Shown: piece by piece, positions 48,423 through 55,191 of the stretch
How the letters are laid out: each line of letters begins with the position of its first letter
Position numbering within the stretch: position 1 is the stretch's first letter
Origin: a virus
Strand: one strand, 5' to 3'
IMG/VR virus record: IMGVR_UViG_3300025133_000100
Coordinates: 1 to 63,061 of that record
DNA: 63,061 bases
Translations under genes and position numbers: made by a program
Notes under the pieces: generated by a model
Told to the model about the DNA's origin: nothing
What the model saw: only the letters and a program-made list of their open reading frames with translations
The model's database searches: none

Positions 48423-48608
48423 ATGATTGTTACAGCAAAACCAAATGCCTCCAAGAGGACCAAGGAGAGGCTCAAGAGATTCGAGGGGAAGTTCACCTCG
48501 GTCTCGCAGACGAGCTTCCCCACCTGCTTCCAGGGGAAACCAGCGAAGCTTTTTAGAACAGCCAATTGGATCGGGTGGCTCCCTACTGAAGAAATCACCA
48601 TCTCCTAA
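48423..48608 (+). CDS. Small basic hypothetical protein
   Basis: 61 residues: MIVTAKPNASKRTKERLKRF, then KLFRTANWIGWLPTEEITIS. An RTANWIGWLP-like stretch suggests a beta strand pair. The start shares about 20 nearly identical bases with the end of the preceding gene, and the stop is embedded in an 18-base palindrome. Confidence 0.5.
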   Translation: MIVTAKPNASKRTKERLKRFEGKFTSVSQTSFPTCFQGKPAKLFRTANWIGWLPTEEITIS

Positions 48609-48618
48609 CATTAGGAGA
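48601..48618. repeat. 18-base palindrome over a stop codon
   Basis: TCTCCTAACATTAGGAGA; the stop codon TAA is bases 6-8. Identical in sequence and reading phase to the copy at 51901. Confidence 0.65.
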
Positions 48619-49300
48619 AACCCGGCAACCACTAGCTGAATGCTGCGAGTTGTCGATCTGCGGGTTAGGCTTGTTTGACGGCGCATGGGGCAACCCCTAT
48701 TAGACGCAGGGCTGAAACCTAACACCGCAGACCCTTTAGTTTATTTTGTGAGGGTCCTTCGACTTAAAGCGAGGCGACTCACTCCGACTGACACTTGGAG
48801 CATCCTACGCCGAGAAAAGGGTTGTCAGCCTGAAGTATCGGTGGAAAACCTCCGGCGTATAAAACCGGGCAAGGCTCTGGATGGGCGAGGGACTCCCACA
48901 AACTAAACTTTCAAGATCGTCCTTGGGGACAGGGGGCTAGAAGCAATTCGAGCCCACACATCCTCGCGGAGCATTCACCCACTGTTGCAACGGTGGTTGA
49001 GTCGAGCATACGGCATGCCCTCGACTCGCTGAGTGCGGTTCGACTCCTGTTGCCACTGTGGTAGTGGTACTTTGGAAAAGGGTCCTAGAATGGCTCCCTG
49101 CTTCCAAGGACGATCTTGTTGAGACCCTGCCGGGGGTGAGCATCAATCCCGGCGCTGGCGAGTACGCAACCGTAAGCATGCAACAAGTGGGACCGCTGAC
49201 TCAAGTCCCTGCCTCGAAAAGGCCCACCATCGCGGTGCATGCAACCTGTCCAGGTCCACCACTCCAGGTGGCACCCCCCGCAGGGTCTCAAAAGTTTCTC
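48619..49300 (+). ncRNA. Large candidate structured RNA
   Basis: About 680 bases with no credible gene, between an early promoter with two small genes and the next promoter. Visible stems: CTGCGGGTTAGG (48658) with CCTAACACCGCAG (48718), 12 pairs and one bulge; GGCAAC/GTTGTC (48624/48649); GGGG-CAA-CCCC; TACGCCG (48806) with CGGCGTA (48853); CCACTGTTGCAACGGTGG (48979); GAGTCGAG (48999) with CTCGACTC (49020). Size and phage context resemble the GOLLD/ROOL class of giant phage RNAs, but identity cannot be established by eye. Confidence 0.65.
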
Positions 49301-49322
49301 GAAAGTTTTTCCAGATACCCTG

Positions 49323-49351
49323 TTGACGTGGCAGATCGTTGCCGATAGGAT
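49323..49351 (+). promoter_or_regulatory. Early-type promoter 2
   Basis: TTGACG, 17 bases, TAGGAT, then ACTTATAGAAGTTAACG. Upstream element TTTCTCGAAAGTTTTTCC. Confidence 0.75.
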
Positions 49352-49394
49352 ACTTATAGAAGTTAACGAAGCCACGCAAACGGGAGACTCAAAG

Positions 49395-49652
49395 ATGAAC
49401 CTTTCAGACCGACTCGAAAACGGAACCCAGTACCCCGCAGCCCTCGACATGGTCATCTCGGCACGAGCCATCAAGTTGGCAAACGGCTCTGAGTTCGAGG
49501 GGACAGAGCTGGAACACGCAGAGGCTGTTGGGGTTGTGTTCGTCCGAAGCAACCCACGCCAGGGCGTAGAGTTCGTCTACGTGGACGGGGCACTCGCTAC
49601 GAGCGAGGTAGTCTCGGATGCGGTTCTCAACTTCGTCTGCTCGACCTACTAA
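49395..49652 (+). CDS. Small hypothetical protein
   Basis: 85 residues, leader ending ACGGGAGACTCAAAG. Helix LEHAEAVGVV flanked by short strands (VFVRSNPRQGVEFVYVDGAL). No family recognised; single gene under its own early promoter. Confidence 0.5.
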   Translation: MNLSDRLENGTQYPAALDMVISARAIKLANGSEFEGTELEHAEAVGVVFVRSNPRQGVEFVYVDGALATSEVVSDAVLNFVCSTY

Positions 49653-49682
49653 AACTTTTCCAGAATTTCCCCGGTTCCCCTG

Positions 49683-49711
49683 TTGACGGGGAGCCATCCG
49701 GTCGATTATAA
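49683..49711 (+). promoter_or_regulatory. Early-type promoter 3
   Basis: TTGACG, 17 bases, TTATAA (differs from the usual TAGATT but spacer kept), then CTTATAGAAGCTTAACC. Confidence 0.72.
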
Positions 49712-49756
49712 CTTATAGAAGCTTAACCAACTGGACGCCAAACGGGAGACGAGACC

Positions 49757-49981
49757 ATGACCAGAGACTTCACAAAGACCTTCAGCGGAGCCTACATCAC
49801 CGAACACAAGGGTCGCTACATCCGCGTGGAAAAGACCGATGGAGGTTGGTTGGCTCAGACGGTCCTGAAAGAGGGAGTCTTCTTCGTGGACGACAGCTAC
49901 GCCTCGCGACTCCACGACATCAGCAAGACCCGCAAGGCGGCTGTCGAGGTGGTGGCGTACCTGATCGACGAAGGCTTCTAA
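49757..49981 (+). CDS. Small hypothetical protein
   Basis: 74 residues: TKTFSGAYITEHKGRYIRVE, DGGWLAQTV and a C-terminal helix (TRKAAVEVVAYLIDEGF). A compact beta-beta-beta-alpha pattern. Leader CAAACGGGAGACGAGACC. Function unknown. Confidence 0.5.
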   Translation: MTRDFTKTFSGAYITEHKGRYIRVEKTDGGWLAQTVLKEGVFFVDDSYASRLHDISKTRKAAVEVVAYLIDEGF

Positions 49982-50011
49982 AACTTTCCAAAAAGTTTTC
50001 CGGTTTCCCTG

Positions 50012-50040
50012 TTGACGGGGAACTGGACAGTCGATAGATT
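50012..50040 (+). promoter_or_regulatory. Early-type promoter 4
   Basis: TTGACG, 17 bases, TAGATT, then ACTTATAGAAGTTAACA; upstream AAAAAGTTTTCCGG. Confidence 0.75.
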
Positions 50041-50087
50041 ACTTATAGAAGTTAACACCAACCCCTCGAAACCTGGAGACCAAGACC

Positions 50088-50597
50088 ATGATGAAAGCAC
50101 ACGCAACCGTAGGAATGACCGTCACCTTTGGCCGGACTCGCGGAGAGCAGACTCTCGGCAAGATCGTCAAGATGAACCCGAAGAAGGCCAAGGTCGAGAT
50201 CTTGGAGGATCGCGGCAGCAAGTCGAAGAAGGGCGAAGTCTGGGGAGTGCCTTACTCGCTGATGACACCCCACTCGCTGGTCGCGGCGGTCAACGCCGAA
50301 AACGCTCCGGCATCGACGCCGGTCGCCAAGGTCACCGAGTTCAAGCGGGAGATCCGCTTCAACCCCTTCGACTCTGTCACGTACCACACGATGGCAGCGA
50401 TCCACGCCGTCTACGGCGAGCTGGAGCCCGAGATGCTGTCCTGCGACGGGGAAGCCTCTGCTGCCCACGTCAGGAGACGCAGGGCGAAGCTGACCAAGCA
50501 GTTGCAAGCCCTCCAGGCTGTCCTGGGCTACCCCGTGACGCAGGAGCAATGCTGGGAGTACGAGGAGAGCCGAAAAGCCTCGCGAATACCCAGCTAA
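50088..50597 (+). CDS. Hypothetical protein with KOW/SH3-like N-terminus
   Basis: 169 residues. VGMTVTFGRTRGEQTLGKIV then KMNPKKAKVEILEDRGS and a GxVWxVPYxLM segment form a small beta barrel; I recall similar sequences in phage and planctomycete hypothetical proteins. The C-terminal helix pair has VRRRRAKLTKQLQALQAVL. It could bind nucleic acid or ribosomes. Confidence 0.5.
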   Translation: MMKAHATVGMTVTFGRTRGEQTLGKIVKMNPKKAKVEILEDRGSKSKKGEVWGVPYSLMTPHSLVAAVNAENAPASTPVAKVTEFKREIRFNPFDSVTYHTMAAIHAVYGELEPEMLSCDGEASAAHVRRRRAKLTKQLQALQAVLGYPVTQEQCWEYEESRKASRIPS

Positions 50598-50627
50598 AAC
50601 TTTCTCGGAATTTTCCCGGTTCCCCTG

Positions 50628-50656
50628 TTGACGGGGACCGGGACCTCGTCTAGGAT
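50628..50656 (+). promoter_or_regulatory. Early-type promoter 5
   Basis: TTGACG, 17 bases, TAGGAT, then AGCTTATAGAAGTTAACC. Confidence 0.74.
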
Positions 50657-50701
50657 AGCTTATAGAAGTTAACCAACCCCCCTGAAACGGAGACCACAAC
50701 C

Positions 50702-51151
50702 ATGCCAACCGACGCCCCCCAAATCGATCACGCGAACTACCCCAAGTCCCTCAAGGGTCGCAGCGACGACAGCCTCCGCTTCACAATCAAGGATTGCCAA
50801 GCAGCCATGAAGGCGATGCCTGACAACCCCAAGTGCGGCTACTACGCCGACGAGATCCACTACTGCGGGATGGAGCTACATTCCCGCACCAAAGCGGCCC
50901 AGGACGCCCGCAGAGAGGCCCGCAAACCTTCTAACCTCACGAAGTACAAGCAAGCCGCCCGAGTCGCCCAGCGGTACAACCAGCCCCTCCAGTATTGCGA
51001 TCCGAAGGCTGACGCCCACGAAGAGAAGTGGAATGAGAAGATCGATAAGTGCGAAGCCATCGAGGAGCTGTTGACGGCAGCAGAGCGGAAACTCGCAATC
51101 ATCTGGCTGAGTGCCAATGAGATGTACGGCTACATGGGCGAAGTATGCTGA
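50702..51151 (+). CDS. Hypothetical helical protein
   Basis: 149 residues, helical and charged: FTIKDCQAAMKAMPDNPKCG, MELHSRTKAAQDARREARK, CEAIEELLTAAERKLAIIWL. Five cysteines without a clear metal pattern. Sole gene of its promoter unit. Confidence 0.5.
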   Translation: MPTDAPQIDHANYPKSLKGRSDDSLRFTIKDCQAAMKAMPDNPKCGYYADEIHYCGMELHSRTKAAQDARREARKPSNLTKYKQAARVAQRYNQPLQYCDPKADAHEEKWNEKIDKCEAIEELLTAAERKLAIIWLSANEMYGYMGEVC

Positions 51152-51182
51152 AAAGAATCTTGAAACTTTCCCGGTTTCCCTG

Positions 51183-51211
51183 TTGACGGGAACCGGGACA
51201 GTCGATAGATT
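51183..51211 (+). promoter_or_regulatory. Early-type promoter 6
   Basis: TTGACG, 17 bases, TAGATT, then ACTTATAGAAGCTTAAACA. The unit down to the start codon is almost identical to promoter 7. Confidence 0.75.
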
Positions 51212-51257
51212 ACTTATAGAAGCTTAAACAACACAACTCGAACGGGAGACCAAGACG

Positions 51258-51464
51258 ATGCCAGCCACCAAAAACGAGATCAGCCTGAACACTCTGAACA
51301 TGCTCGCAGAGAACGCCATGAGCCAAGCCAAGCAGCGAGGCCCCGACAGCCAGTGGGGGGCAGCCTGGGCCTACCAGGACGTAGTCTCCCGAATGTTCGG
51401 GCACGAAGAGGGCTCGAAGACAGGCGGCAACCTGCTGCGACAAGCCGACGAAATGGGGATCTAA
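51258..51464 (+). CDS. Small hypothetical helical protein
   Basis: 68 residues: LNTLNMLAENAMSQAKQRGP, WGAAWAYQDVVSRMFG, NLLRQADEMGI. All-helical; no family recognised. Leader CGAACGGGAGACCAAGACG. Confidence 0.5.
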   Translation: MPATKNEISLNTLNMLAENAMSQAKQRGPDSQWGAAWAYQDVVSRMFGHEEGSKTGGNLLRQADEMGI

Positions 51465-51494
51465 AAGATTCTCGAAAGTTTTCCAGTTTCCCTG

Positions 51495-51523
51495 TTGACG
51501 GGGGGCTGGACAGTCGATAGATT
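51495..51523 (+). promoter_or_regulatory. Early-type promoter 7
   Basis: TTGACG, 17 bases, TAGATT; recent duplicate of promoter 6, identical over almost the whole stretch from the -35 to the ATG. Confidence 0.75.
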
Positions 51524-51569
51524 ACTTATAGAAGCTTAAACAACACAACTCGAACGGGAGACCAAGACG

Positions 51570-51908
51570 ATGACCAAAAGCACCAGCAGCCAAGCCACCG
51601 CGATCCAGACCACCTGCTACAAGGGCTCTGATCGCAACGCGATCATCCGCGAGCATAGCCGCATCGTTCGGGGCTACGGGGTCGAGATCGAGGGGGTGAC
51701 ATACGGGAGGGACTACTTCCTGACCAAGAGGGGAGCCACCCTCGCGGCGGCTCTGATCAACGACGGGATGCCCGTCGAGCAGGCTGTCAGCCTCAACTGC
51801 GACGACATCGCAGGGGACGCATTCCGAGCCCGGAATCGCTACGTGGACGGCGTCAAGCCCACAGAGCATTGGCTGGAGACAGCCAGGAAGGCCAACCGAG
51901 TCTCCTAA
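51570..51908 (+). CDS. Small hypothetical protein
   Basis: 112 residues. REHSRIVRGYGVEIEGVTYG then TKRGATLAAALINDGMPVEQ, basic and helical at the C-terminus. Ends in Val-Ser-stop inside an 18-base palindrome, exactly as the gene at 48423 ends in Ile-Ser-stop. Confidence 0.5.
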   Translation: MTKSTSSQATAIQTTCYKGSDRNAIIREHSRIVRGYGVEIEGVTYGRDYFLTKRGATLAAALINDGMPVEQAVSLNCDDIAGDAFRARNRYVDGVKPTEHWLETARKANRVS

Positions 51909-51918
51909 CATTAGGAGA
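51901..51918. repeat. 18-base palindrome over a stop codon
   Basis: TCTCCTAACATTAGGAGA, identical to the copy at 48601 and in the same phase relative to the stop codon. Confidence 0.65.
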
Positions 51919-51934
51919 GGGCGACACCTGCCAA

Positions 51935-51984
51935 GCTGGCTGCAGCCAGCAAGTGGTGCGACTTCCGCAGGAGAGACTGCGGGT
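51935..51984 (+). other. Two tandem hairpins in a leader
   Basis: GCTGGCTGCAGCCAGC is a perfect 16-base palindrome; 15 bases later CCGCAG and CTGCGG form a second stem around GAGAGA, followed by GTAATTTT. No promoter of the early type is present here, so this leader separates two genes of one transcript and may attenuate it. Confidence 0.5.
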
Positions 51985-52016
51985 AATTTTCAACCACCAA
52001 ACGGGAGACCAAGACA

Positions 52017-52295
52017 ATGGCAGACAAAAAGCAGACCCTCGTATCCGCTACGATCTTCTGGGACAACGGCTCGCATGACCAAGCCTGGGCCTACCGCACC
52101 AAGTTCGCTGTAGACGGCGAGATCGTCCACGAGGAGTCTGGCGAGTGGTACGCCGACTTCGGAGCCCGGACCAGCAAGAGCGACCTGCAGGAGGCTCTGA
52201 GGGACCTCCTGTTCGAGGAGGGAGTGGAGGTGGACGTGGACTCGCTCTACGCTGACCCAACCCTAGACGGTGGCTACGCCTGCTGGAGCCGCTGA
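52017..52295 (+). CDS. Small acidic hypothetical protein
   Basis: 92 residues: VSATIFWDNGSHDQAWAYRT, VDGEIVHEESGEWYADFGA, DLQEALRDLLFEEGVEVDVD. Beta strands then a helix, strongly acidic, as in some nucleic-acid-mimic inhibitors, but no family is recognised. Confidence 0.5.
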   Translation: MADKKQTLVSATIFWDNGSHDQAWAYRTKFAVDGEIVHEESGEWYADFGARTSKSDLQEALRDLLFEEGVEVDVDSLYADPTLDGGYACWSR

Positions 52296-52327
52296 GAAAC
52301 TTTCTCGAAACTTTTCCGGAATCCCTG

Positions 52328-52356
52328 TTGACGTGGAAGATCGTTGCCGATAGATT
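52328..52356 (+). promoter_or_regulatory. Early-type promoter 8
   Basis: TTGACG, 17 bases, TAGATT; spacer identical to promoter 9 and close to promoter 2. Confidence 0.75.
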
Positions 52357-52396
52357 ACTTATAGAAGTTAACGAAACGCCAAACGGAGCCAAGACC

Positions 52397-52684
52397 ATGA
52401 CCACCTTCAAGAAAACCCAAAAGGCCCAAAGCTACCAGTGGAGAAGCGTTGGAGAAGGTTCAAGCCAAGCAGCAAAGTGGGAAGTGGTCGTTAATGGTGA
52501 GACCGTTGGCACCATAAGCCGAGAGCAGGGTGGCGGGTACATGGAGAAGTCCTGCTGGGTACTGCGAAGCATGGCACAACCCAGCTTCGTCCTAGCCAGT
52601 GGCACCTGTGCCAACTGCAAAGCCAAAGCCAAAACCCATAACTGGAACGAAGTTCTGGTTGCATACGTTCCCCGAAAAAAGTAA
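52397..52684 (+). CDS. Small hypothetical protein
   Basis: 95 residues from the ATG after CGGAGCCAAGACC; the in-frame sequence upstream is promoter DNA. QWRSVGEGSSQAAKWEVVVN and SCWVLRSMAQPSFVLASG suggest paired strands; CANCKAKAKTH may bind metal. Confidence 0.5.
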   Translation: MTTFKKTQKAQSYQWRSVGEGSSQAAKWEVVVNGETVGTISREQGGGYMEKSCWVLRSMAQPSFVLASGTCANCKAKAKTHNWNEVLVAYVPRKK

Positions 52685-52709
52685 ACCTTCCACCAAGGAA
52701 ACCGAGACC

Positions 52710-52859
52710 ATGAAAAAGATCACCATCACCATCAAGGACCGTCCCCTCCGCAAGGGGCACCAGGAGAGAAACTCCAGCGCCGGTGCCATGGGGGACCGTC
52801 GTACCAAACGCAACCGCACCCGAGGTGCCAAGAGCCGCAAGGCAATCCAGGAGGGCTAA
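52710..52859 (+). CDS. Small basic protein
   Basis: 49 residues, 16 Lys/Arg: MKKITITIKDRPLRKGHQER, then GDRRTKRNRTRGAKSRKAIQ. It has a ribosomal-protein-like charge and probably binds RNA or DNA. Leader AAGGAAACCGAGACC. Confidence 0.5.
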   Translation: MKKITITIKDRPLRKGHQERNSSAGAMGDRRTKRNRTRGAKSRKAIQEG

Positions 52860-52861
52860 CA

Positions 52862-53002
52862 GTGAGCCTCAAGATCAAACGAGGGATGGCAGGCTCCAAC
52901 GGTGGGAAGTCCCGCTGGGAGCGAACCGAGACCCTCAAAACACTCAGCAAGAAACTCCGACGAACCCAAGCCAAAAAGGAAATCAAGAATGCCACGAGAT
53001 AA
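52862..53002 (+). CDS. Tiny basic protein
   Basis: 46 residues from GTG after GGAGGGCTAACA: MSLKIKRGMAGSNGGKSRWE, then a Lys/Arg-rich helix (LKTLSKKLRRTQAKKEIKN). Overlaps the next gene by 14 bases. Like its neighbour it is likely nucleic-acid-binding. Confidence 0.45.
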   Translation: MSLKIKRGMAGSNGGKSRWERTETLKTLSKKLRRTQAKKEIKNATR

Positions 53003-53246
53003 CTCAACCAAGATCGTCGTCTGCCCCGAGACCGGGGACCGTCTCTGCTACGACAACAAGTGGAGAAGCTTCGCGATGTTCGGCTCCTCACCGTCCTGCG
53101 TGAAGGAATACAAGTACCTTGGGCCTGCGTTGAAGGCAGGAGCCCGCTACCGGCACCCGCTGAACAAGGGACCCTTCGAGGCTCACGTTGTCCACATCAA
53201 CGAGGGAGATTCGATGGACGCCGCAGGCAACGTCCTGCGGTCCTAA
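52989..53246 (+). CDS. Small hypothetical protein
   Basis: 85 residues after AAGGAAATCAAG. KIVVCPETGDRLCYDNKW, MFGSSPSCVKEYKYLG, then AHVVHINEGDSMDAAGNVL. Small beta-rich protein; cysteines at two positions. No family recognised. Confidence 0.5.
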   Translation: MPRDNSTKIVVCPETGDRLCYDNKWRSFAMFGSSPSCVKEYKYLGPALKAGARYRHPLNKGPFEAHVVHINEGDSMDAAGNVLRS

Positions 53247-53277
53247 AAACTTTCTCGAAACTTTTCCGGAATCCCTG

Positions 53278-53306
53278 TTGACGTGGAAGATCGTTGCCGA
53301 TAGATT
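53278..53306 (+). promoter_or_regulatory. Early-type promoter 9
   Basis: TTGACG, 17 bases, TAGATT; duplicate of promoter 8 including the upstream element GAAACTTTTCCGGAATCCC. Confidence 0.75.
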
Positions 53307-53352
53307 ACTTATAGAAGTTAACCAAGTCGCAACGCAAACCGGAGACCAAGCC

Positions 53353-53661
53353 ATGAGAAACCTTTCAGCCACCGTCAACGAAGTCACCCGCTTCTTCGAG
53401 CCCACCAGCCGCGATTGCTTCGTTGGTAACCAATGCTCCTTCGGAGTCGCCCAAGCATTTTACTTCGAGGCCACAACGCTGGGCGATTGGCGTTACGGAG
53501 TTCGCCTGTTCAACGACGGCAGCGTCACGGTTGACGCCTCCCACCCCGAGTTCGGTCGCAACACTGTTGTCGCCCTCAAGGACGACTGGGGAGTCGGAGA
53601 CGTTGTCAAGGCAGTCTGCGACCACAACCGAATGTCGCCCGACAACGTGACCGTTTCTTAG
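53353..53661 (+). CDS. Small hypothetical protein
   Basis: 102 residues: SATVNEVTRFFEPTSRDCF, CSFGVAQAFYFEATTLGDWR, NDGSVTVDASHPEFGRNTVV. Mixed alpha/beta; a Cys and a His are separated as in cysteine hydrolases, but no motif is clear. Confidence 0.5.
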   Translation: MRNLSATVNEVTRFFEPTSRDCFVGNQCSFGVAQAFYFEATTLGDWRYGVRLFNDGSVTVDASHPEFGRNTVVALKDDWGVGDVVKAVCDHNRMSPDNVTVS

Positions 53662-53688
53662 AATCTCGAAAAGTTTCCGGTTTCCCTG

Positions 53689-53717
53689 TTGACGGGGGAC
53701 CGGACAGCCGATAGATT
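53689..53717 (+). promoter_or_regulatory. Early-type promoter 10
   Basis: TTGACG, 17 bases, TAGATT, then ACTTATAGAAGTTAACC. Confidence 0.75.
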
Positions 53718-53761
53718 ACTTATAGAAGTTAACCAAGCAACGCAAACGGGAGACCAAGACG

Positions 53762-54151
53762 ATGGCAATCAACCGAGCAGCCCAACGAGCCAGCAGCAAC
53801 AACAGCCAGAACGGCAACAAGAACATTTGTGCCCTGGCAGTGGCCCAAGCCTTTGGCTGCGGCGACGTCACCCGCTACCTGCACAACATCAACGATTTGG
53901 TGACAGCCGTTCGCAAGAAGTTCACCGTCCGCAGCCGCCTGTCCCAAGTCAAGGGGAAAACGGTTGGTGGGGCACGAGCAAAGATGGTACAACTTGCCAA
54001 GGAAGTCGATGCCTACGGATTCATCATCCGGGTTGACGGTCACGCCCTCCTGGTTGGTGCCCACGGTCGCACAATCGTCGATACGGATCGACGCAAGTCA
54101 GACCGACGTAAGATCACCCACTGCTACGTCGTCTACCGCAAGAGCCTGTGA
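53762..54151 (+). CDS. Possible papain-like cysteine peptidase fold protein
   Basis: 129 residues. NKNICALAVAQAFGCGD places Cys23 at the start of a helix, RVDGHALLVGAHG places His94 at a strand, and TIVDTDRRKSDRR gives an Asp a few residues later, the Cys-His-Asp order and spacing of papain-like enzymes. It is short for the family (usually 140 or more) and may be an inactive or minimal form. Sole gene of its promoter. Confidence 0.42.
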   Translation: MAINRAAQRASSNNSQNGNKNICALAVAQAFGCGDVTRYLHNINDLVTAVRKKFTVRSRLSQVKGKTVGGARAKMVQLAKEVDAYGFIIRVDGHALLVGAHGRTIVDTDRRKSDRRKITHCYVVYRKSL

Positions 54152-54179
54152 GGGGCTCTGCGGGGGACCTAACCTTTCG

Positions 54180-54195
54180 CCTAATAATAGGAGAC
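54180..54195. repeat. Palindrome carrying the next ribosome site
   Basis: CCTAATAATAGGAGACC; AGGAGA serves the ATG at 54203. Confidence 0.5.
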
Positions 54196-54202
54196 CAGAT
54201 CG

Positions 54203-54325
54203 ATGACACTCGCCCGAGCAATCAATGCCGTCGTCTACGGCAAAGGTGTTAAGCCCACCAACTCGATCAGCGATGCCCGCTGGGCCGCGATGCTGAATTT
54301 CATCACCCGAAACAACCTCGTCTAG
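54203..54325 (+). CDS. Tiny hypothetical protein
   Basis: 40 residues: MTLARAINAVVYGKGVKPTN, then DARWAAMLNFITRNNLV. Helical. Good ribosome site inside the palindrome. Function unknown. Confidence 0.45.
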   Translation: MTLARAINAVVYGKGVKPTNSISDARWAAMLNFITRNNLV

Positions 54326-54337
54326 GAGACCAAGACC

Positions 54338-54484
54338 ATGCCTAGATTCGCCTTCGCGATCTACCGAAACTCCATGAAGCTGGGCACCGTCCTGGCACAC
54401 ACTCGCCGCGAAGCGGAGGAGATCGCCAACCGCAAATGGAGCAACCGCTGGACTTCGATTGGAATCGGAAACTACACACACTAA
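54338..54484 (+). CDS. Tiny hypothetical protein
   Basis: 48 residues after TAGGAGACCAAGACC: MPRFAFAIYRNSMKLGTVLA, then TRREAEEIANRKWSNRWTSI. Strand-helix-strand pattern with a basic helix. Function unknown. Confidence 0.45.
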   Translation: MPRFAFAIYRNSMKLGTVLAHTRREAEEIANRKWSNRWTSIGIGNYTH

Positions 54485-54634
54485 ATCACAGCGAGTGGTA
54501 GGTGGTTTTCATACGCTTACCGAGACGGCTGCGAGAGGTAAATTTCCCAACCGCAGAATCCCGAACTGTGCCACTTCATGGAATGTACAGTCAGCCCCTC
54601 ACCTCGCTTTCAAAACAGAAGGAATACTTGACAC
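54485..54634 (+). other. Gene-free stretch, possibly structured
   Basis: 150 bases without a supported gene. AGCGAG near the start can pair with CTCGCT near the end, and CTGCG with CGCAG inside, so a folded leader RNA is possible. A CAT-bearing loop suggested a tRNA but none can be completed. Confidence 0.35.
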
Positions 54635-55036
54635 ATGCTTAAACACTTGACAACCGAAGGTTACGCCGCTGGCGATCCTGTTGCGTTTCGCGTAGGCCGA
54701 GGTGCCCTTGGCCGAGACACCTACACCATCTCCAAAGTCAAACGGGTGACCCCCACAGGAATCCTGGTGACCAAGTGCGACCGACGCTTCAGCAAGCACG
54801 GCTACCAGAAGGGAGCAGACAGTTGGTCGTCGATCCACCTCTGCACCGTCGAGGAGGCCCAGGCAGGGCTCGCCCAGCAGAAACGCGACCGCAATGCCGC
54901 CCGACGCTGCAACAACGTCACAGACCTGATACAGACGACTCGAAAGGGAGGTGCGTTCAACATCACCCCCGAGATTCGAGCCCAGTTGCTCTCCTTCATC
55001 GAAGGGCTCGTGCCCAATGCTGAAGATAAATCCTGA
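54635..55036 (+). CDS. Hypothetical protein with small beta-barrel start
   Basis: 133 residues: GYAAGDPVAFRVGRGALGRD, TYTISKVKRVTPTGILVTKC, then a helix (LAQQKRDRNAARRCNNVTDL). The first half reads like a KOW/SH3 fold. No promoter immediately upstream. Confidence 0.5.
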   Translation: MLKHLTTEGYAAGDPVAFRVGRGALGRDTYTISKVKRVTPTGILVTKCDRRFSKHGYQKGADSWSSIHLCTVEEAQAGLAQQKRDRNAARRCNNVTDLIQTTRKGGAFNITPEIRAQLLSFIEGLVPNAEDKS

Positions 55037-55107
55037 AAACTTTATGGCAAAACCCGCTATACAGGGTAGAAAAACGAAGAAACTTTCCAACTTTGGCAGA
55101 ATTGTTG

Positions 55108-55136
55108 TTGACGGGAACCTTGAAACTCGATAACTT
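55108..55136 (+). promoter_or_regulatory. Early-type promoter 11
   Basis: TTGACG, 17 bases, TAACTT, then ACTTATATGAGG; weaker match to the array downstream of the -10. Confidence 0.68.
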
Positions 55137-55191
55137 ACTTATATGAGGTTTGCGACTACCGCAGCCCACAACAACCAAGGGAGACCTGACC

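Noticed and set aside
48840-48930. Group I intron core suggested by AAACTAAAC ... AAGATCGTCC
   Set aside because: The P7 pairing partners do not match and no flanking exon continuity exists.
48979-49060. tRNA gene suggested by GGTTCGACTCC
   Set aside because: The bases around it do not form a T-stem or acceptor stem; the dominant pairings are GAGTCGAG/CTCGACTC and a CCAC...GTGG hairpin.
50012-50653. Long frame of 213 codons starting in a promoter
   Set aside because: It is an out-of-frame shadow of the gene at 50088 and begins inside the -35 hexamer; several other promoters are open by chance in the same way.
54487-54575. tRNA-Met suggested by a CAT-bearing loop and CACAG/CTGTG ends
   Set aside because: No T-loop and wrong arm spacing.
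54459-54650. 63-codon frame spanning the 54485 gap
   Set aside because: Begins inside another gene without a ribosome site and has no protein-like composition.
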